From positions 2,480,001 to 2,544,000 of the forward strand of contig NZ_CP078091.1 in the NCBI RefSeq assembly GCF_025917005.1: 64,000 bases of DNA. Reading direction: 5' to 3'. Below are positions 60,189-64,000 of this stretch, in pieces. The notes beneath the pieces were generated by a model that ran no database searches, was not told where the DNA came from, and saw only the letters and a program-made list of their open reading frames with translations. Position numbers and translations under genes: made by a program. The DNA comes from Porphyrobacter sp. ULC335 (GTDB lineage Bacteria > Pseudomonadota > Alphaproteobacteria > Sphingomonadales > Sphingomonadaceae). Each line of letters begins with the position of its first letter. Within the stretch, counting starts at the first letter, position 1.

Positions 60189-60878
60189 ATGCTGACGGCC
60201 AAGCAGCACGAGTTGATCCGTTTCATCCAGCAAAGGCTGGAAGAAACCGGCATCTCGCCGAGTTTCGAGGAAATGAAGGAAGCGCTCGACCTCAAGAGCA
60301 AGTCGGGCGTGCACCGGCTGATTTCCGCGCTGGAAGAACGCGGGTTCCTGCGCCGCCTGCCCAACCGCGCGCGCGCGCTTGAAGTGATCCGCCAGCCCGG
60401 CGACACGACCCCTGCGCGCAGCAATGCTGCGGGCGGCAATGTGGTGCCGATGGTTCCGCCTGCTCCGCGTGTGGCCGAATCCGTTGCCGCGAATGATGTG
60501 ATCGAACTGCCCTTGCACGGGCGGATCGCGGCGGGTGCGCCGATCGAGGCGCTGGAAGGCCAGTCGACCCTGCCGGTTCCGGCCGCGTTGCTCGGCCCGG
60601 GCGAGCATTATGCGCTCGAAGTGTCGGGCGACTCGATGGTCGAAGCGGGTATCTTCGATGGCGATTTCGCGCTGGTGCGGCGGACCAACACCGCGCGCGA
60701 TGGCGAGATCGTGGTCGCGCTGGTGCGCGGCGAGGAAGCGACGCTGAAGTATCTGCGCAAGGAAGGCGGCCAGATCCGGCTCGATCCGGCCAACGCGGCC
60801 TATGATCCGCAGTTCTATCGCCCCGACGAGGTCGAGGTGCAGGGCAAGCTGGCTGGCCTGCTGCGCCGCTATCACTGA
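60189..60878 (+). CDS. lexA: LexA repressor
   Basis: A 229-residue SOS repressor. The N-terminal winged helix has [18 protein letters not shown] and [21 protein letters not shown]. The cleavage site is in [12 protein letters not shown] (Ala-Gly). The catalytic Ser is in [14 protein letters not shown], and the Lys near the LKYLRK segment. When RecA filaments form, LexA cuts itself and SOS genes are induced. ATG 60189 was chosen. Confidence 0.96.
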   Translation: MLTAKQHELIRFIQQRLEETGISPSFEEMKEALDLKSKSGVHRLISALEERGFLRRLPNRARALEVIRQPGDTTPARSNAAGGNVVPMVPPAPRVAESVAANDVIELPLHGRIAAGAPIEALEGQSTLPVPAALLGPGEHYALEVSGDSMVEAGIFDGDFALVRRTNTARDGEIVVALVRGEEATLKYLRKEGGQIRLDPANAAYDPQFYRPDEVEVQGKLAGLLRRYH

Positions 60879-60879
60879 G

Positions 60880-60959
60880 GCAATCGGGGCCGGAGGGCGT
60901 AGCGCGCGGGGGCGGTAATGCTCGCTTTGGCGTGAAACATCGCTCTCCGGCCTGATTGC
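60880..60959. repeat. Long imperfect inverted repeat downstream of lexA
   Basis: 60880-60899 and 60941-60959 can pair at about 17 of 19 positions (GCAATC...GGCCGGAG..GCG), enclosing a 41-base loop. The loop ends with CGTGAAACAT, the right half of a parS-like site. No T tract follows, so simple terminator function is unlikely; the hairpin may protect or end the lexA message. Confidence 0.6.
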
Positions 60960-61020
60960 TGTTCTATTTCAGACTGTTGGCTTAATGCTGGTGCCGATCC
61001 AGCCCCGATTTCAGGGGTTC

Positions 61021-61074
61021 CAGACCCCGGTTAGACCCCCTTCAGACCCCTTCTAGCCCGGCTTAGACCCCCCT
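61021..61074. repeat. 11-bp tandem repeat array, copy 2
   Basis: CAGACCCCGGT, TAGACCCCCTT, CAGACCCCTTC, a decayed TAGCCCGGCTT, and TAGACCCCCCT give four good units plus one weak, in about 11-bp register. 61022-61038 is identical to 7070-7086. It lies between convergent lexA and comEC, so it is not a promoter. Confidence 0.8.
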
Positions 61075-61101
61075 AAGCGCCGGTTTGGCCCGATGGGTGT
61101 G

Positions 61102-63345
61102 TCACTCCTTCACACCGCACCACCAGCCATGCGAGCCCTGACCCTCGGCAACGGTGGTAATCCGCTCGCTGGCAAGATTGATCGACAAGCCTCCGGACCG
61201 TTCGAGGAAGCGTCGGTCGGCCTTGAGCCAGCGCGGGCGGCAGGAACGGGGAAGAAACCGCTCCGAAACAACGATGTCGGCGTCGGCACAGGCGGCGGCC
61301 AGGGAGCGCTCCTCGACCTGGTCACGCCCACGGCCCAGCAGCAGCACCCAGTCCCGCCCGCCCCGCTGGAGGGTGAGGGTGCAAAAGGCCGAAGAACACC
61401 GCGCCCCCTTCCATTCGGCGAGCGGCACCGGCTCTGCCGCAACGCCCGCAAGCTCCATCAAATTGTCGCGGGTGTAGGACGAACGCCCGTCACGCAGGGA
61501 CAAAAGCCGCGGATTTCCGTCAGGCCCCGTCATCGTGATGCCGACCTGTTGCCCGTCGCCCGCCACCAGCAGATCAGGCACCGGTGTCGCCGCCGCCAGC
61601 AGGCCCGCCACCGCCACCGGGAGAAATCCGGCAAGCCGCACCCGCCCCTTCCACAGCGCCAGCCACAAGCCACCGCACGCGAACAGAGCGACTGCCAAGG
61701 TGCTGATTTGCGGCATCATTCGCACCGCCCCCGCCTGCCTGGCCGTGACATGCGCGATCCATAACAGCAGCGCCAGCGACTGTTCTACCAGCCACCAGAA
61801 CGGCGCCCCCGCTCCCACAAGATCGGCCACCAGCGCCAGCGCGATCATCGGCATCGCAACAAACGTCACCAACGGGATCGCCACCACATTGGCGAAGGCG
61901 CCATACATCCCCGCACGGTGGAAGTGGAACAGCACGATCGGCATCAGCGCCAGTTCGATCACCACACCTGTCGCAAACAGCATGACCACCCGCCGCCCGG
62001 TGCGAGCCCACCACGGCTCCTCGCGCGGGGCGAGGAAGGCTTGCACCGGCGCGCTGTTGGCGAGAGCGATGATCGCCAGCACGGCGGCGAAACTCATCTG
62101 GAAGCTCGGGCCGACCGCGCTTTCGGGCCAGAGCAACAGCACGAAGCCCGCCGCCACCGCCACCATCCTGAGCGAGAGCGCATCGCGCCCCAAGGCCAGC
62201 GCGCCGAGCACCAGTAGGGCGGCAACACAGCTGCGGATCGTCGGAACCTCGGCGCCAGTCAGCAGCGTATAGCCCACTCCCGCCAGCGCCCCCGCCCCCG
62301 CAGCGACCACCGGCAAACGCACCCGCAACGCCAGAGCAGGCCACAGCGCCAGCAAGCGCAGCACGGCGAAATAGGCCGCAGCGATCACCGCGCTGACGTG
62401 CAAGCCGCTGATCGAGAGAAGGTGTGTCAGCCCCGAATCCCGCATCGCCGCCTCGTCGCTCTCGGCAATCCCTCCGCGATCCCCGCTGGCAAAAGCCGCA
62501 GCGATTGCTCCCGGAGAGCCCTCGACCTGTGACCGGACATGCTCGGCCAGCGAGCGTTGCAAACTGGCGAGACCGCGGCTTTCCGGCGCGGGGCTGGCCA
62601 CCGTCAGCGTGCCGACCATCGTGCCGGTCGCGGCAAGCCCCTGAAACCACGCCGCGCGCGCGAAGTCGTAACTACCGGGCAACATCGGGCTGGCTGGCGG
62701 CATCAAGCGTGCCCGCAGCCGCACGATGGTACCCTCTGCAAGGCCTGCAGGCACTCCGCCCTCGCCCAGCGCTGCCGTGGGAACATTGACCCTGACCTTG
62801 CGCGCCGTGCCAGTCTCTGCGTCACGTACCGCCAGCGTCAGCCTTATCCGCTCGTCGGCGGGCTGGTCCTCGCGTTCGAGCACCCGCCCTTCGAGCAGCG
62901 TCACCGCCGGACGTGCGATTGGCTCGGCTCCAACGATCGCAGAGCGCGCCCAGACCACGCCCACCCCCAGCGCGAACACCAATCCGCAGGCGACGACGGC
63001 AAGCCGCAGATTGGCGCGCCGCTCGTCCGCCGCGCTGCCGGGCGGCCAAACCGCCAGCGCCCCCAGCGCCGCACCTACCCCGCCAACGATGGCTGCGCAC
63101 CATTGCCACAGTTCGGGGAGCGCGAACCACGCCGTGATCCCGAGGGCGAACACAACCGCCAGCCACGGTGCGCGGTCGAAACCGGCCTCTCCCAGAAAGC
63201 GCTCCGCAGCGTCGAGCCAGCGCCCGCCACCGCCTGCGGTGCTGGACAAGACTCGCGGGGTTTGCCAAGGGCGCGGCGGCGGGTCTCCGGCGGCTTCGTG
63301 GCCGCCCGGATCCTCCCCCATCGGAATGATCGGTACATCGCGCAT
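61102..63345 (-). CDS. comEC: ComEC/Rec2 family DNA uptake membrane protein
   Basis: A 747-residue polytopic membrane protein. N-terminal helices ([37 protein letters not shown]), an OB-like loop ([20 protein letters not shown]), then the competence domain with [40 protein letters not shown] and [16 protein letters not shown]. The C-terminal ~150 residues align with the place of the MBL nuclease but lack the HxHxDH motif. It would move one DNA strand into the cell. ATG 63345 was chosen. Confidence 0.88.
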   Translation of the reverse strand: MRDVPIIPMGEDPGGHEAAGDPPPRPWQTPRVLSSTAGGGGRWLDAAERFLGEAGFDRAPWLAVVFALGITAWFALPELWQWCAAIVGGVGAALGALAVWPPGSAADERRANLRLAVVACGLVFALGVGVVWARSAIVGAEPIARPAVTLLEGRVLEREDQPADERIRLTLAVRDAETGTARKVRVNVPTAALGEGGVPAGLAEGTIVRLRARLMPPASPMLPGSYDFARAAWFQGLAATGTMVGTLTVASPAPESRGLASLQRSLAEHVRSQVEGSPGAIAAAFASGDRGGIAESDEAAMRDSGLTHLLSISGLHVSAVIAAAYFAVLRLLALWPALALRVRLPVVAAGAGALAGVGYTLLTGAEVPTIRSCVAALLVLGALALGRDALSLRMVAVAAGFVLLLWPESAVGPSFQMSFAAVLAIIALANSAPVQAFLAPREEPWWARTGRRVVMLFATGVVIELALMPIVLFHFHRAGMYGAFANVVAIPLVTFVAMPMIALALVADLVGAGAPFWWLVEQSLALLLWIAHVTARQAGAVRMMPQISTLAVALFACGGLWLALWKGRVRLAGFLPVAVAGLLAAATPVPDLLVAGDGQQVGITMTGPDGNPRLLSLRDGRSSYTRDNLMELAGVAAEPVPLAEWKGARCSSAFCTLTLQRGGRDWVLLLGRGRDQVEERSLAAACADADIVVSERFLPRSCRPRWLKADRRFLERSGGLSINLASERITTVAEGQGSHGWWCGVKE

Positions 63346-63423
63346 CGGCTTGCCCCCGGACCGGCTCGTCCCCAACGCAAGCCGCGAACCAAGCCGCTCA
63401 AAGTGAACAGGAAGTCAAAGCTC

Positions 63424-64000
63424 ATGGCAAGCGAAAGCAGCAGCACAGCCGCAGCGCCGACCGCAGAAGTGGTGACCCGCTTCGCCCCCTCGCCGACCGG
63501 CTTTCTGCATATCGGCGGCGCGCGCACCGCGCTGTTCAACTGGCTCTACGCCCGCCACCACGGGGGGCGCACCCTGCTGCGCATCGAGGATACCGACCGC
63601 AAGCGCTCCACGCAGGAGGCGATTGACGCGATTATCGAAGGCCTCGACTGGATGGGGCTCGATTATGACGCGCCCCCGCTGTTCCAGTCCGACCGCGCAG
63701 AGCGCCATGCCGAAGTGGCGTTGCAGCTGCTGAAGGCGGGACAGGCCTACAAGTGCTTTGCCACCACCGAAGAACTCGAAGCCATGCGCGAGGAGCAGCG
63801 CGCCAACAAAAAGCCGCTGCGTTACGACGGGCGCTGGCGCGACCGCGATCCCGCCGAAGCGCCCGAGGGCGCGCCCTTCACCATCCGCCTCAAGACGCCG
63901 GAAACGGGCGAAACCACCATCCATGACCAGGTCCAGGGCGCGGTGACGGTGAAGAACGAGGAACTGGACGATTACATCATCCTGCGGGCGGACGGCACGC
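63424..64000 (+). CDS. gltX: Glutamyl-tRNA synthetase (3' end outside window)
   Basis: The frame starts at ATG 63424 and stays open to the edge (192 codons). The HIGH motif appears as [11 protein letters not shown] in [15 protein letters not shown], followed by [13 protein letters not shown] and [13 protein letters not shown], as in GluRS. The KMSKS motif and anticodon domain lie outside. Divergent from comEC with 78 bp between starts. Confidence 0.95.
   Translation, partial: MASESSSTAAAPTAEVVTRFAPSPTGFLHIGGARTALFNWLYARHHGGRTLLRIEDTDRKRSTQEAIDAIIEGLDWMGLDYDAPPLFQSDRAERHAEVALQLLKAGQAYKCFATTEELEAMREEQRANKKPLRYDGRWRDRDPAEAPEGAPFTIRLKTPETGETTIHDQVQGAVTVKNEELDDYIILRADGT

Overview
The window looks like the chromosome of a high-GC alphaproteobacterium of the order Sphingomonadales, most likely the Erythrobacter/Porphyrobacter group. 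The main clues are the dusB-ntrB-ntrC-ntrY-ntrX-hfq-hflX order, a fused ispDF gene, a split pyruvate dehydrogenase locus whose E1 beta carries a lipoyl domain, an alphaproteobacterial LexA box (GTTC-N7-GTTC) and a two-domain Hfq. The lineage call is an inference from gene order and protein character. Almost everything is core chromosome. No insertion sequence, prophage, CRISPR array or rRNA gene was seen.

Layout. 0-7 kb: a partial universal stress protein, then pdhC, an acyl-carrier-like small protein, a hotdog thioesterase and lpd, followed by an Asp/Asn hydroxylase, a cysteine-motif membrane protein, an FkbM methyltransferase and tRNA-Ser. 7-15 kb: a lytic transglycosylase, then a tightly overlapped run (dac, tmk, holB, metG, tatD, an MBL-fold hydrolase, a small membrane protein) and mazG. 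15-25 kb: the nitrogen-regulation/Hfq operon on the minus strand. 25-36 kb: ispDF, pncC, a RatA/COQ10-type protein, lipA, a TPR protein, gyrA, a YhhN protein, trmFO, an EF-hand protein and a squalene/phytoene-synthase-like protein. 36-40 kb: three TadG/TadE-like pseudopilin-type proteins. 40-48 kb: pdhA/pdhB, an FtsB-like protein, an acyl-CoA dehydrogenase, an MFS transporter, tRNA-Arg, a DUF1178 protein, a nitrilase, a glutaredoxin and Hsp20. 48-60 kb: pyrG, secG, tpiA, ppiD, then trpE-(lipoprotein)-trpG-trpD-trpC-moaC-moeA. 60-64 kb: lexA with its own SOS box, comEC, and the start of gltX.

How the genes connect. Pyruvate dehydrogenase is assembled from two loci about 36 kb apart, and lipA, which makes its lipoyl cofactor, lies between them. 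The trp genes supply anthranilate through indole-glycerol phosphate; trpF, trpB and trpA are absent from the window. The two-component pairs NtrBC and NtrYX, with DusB and Hfq, form a nitrogen and post-transcriptional regulation block.

Most unusual signals. (1) Two intergenic arrays of an 11-bp repeat (consensus YAGACCCCNNT), 54 kb apart, share an exact 17-bp match; one lies 19 bp from a 15/16 match to the ParB-binding parS site. (2) Hfq carries two complete Sm domains in one chain. (3) The E2 subunit appears to have two peripheral-subunit-binding domains. (4) A serine-less ACP-like protein and a thioesterase with an altered catalytic position sit between pdhC and lpd.
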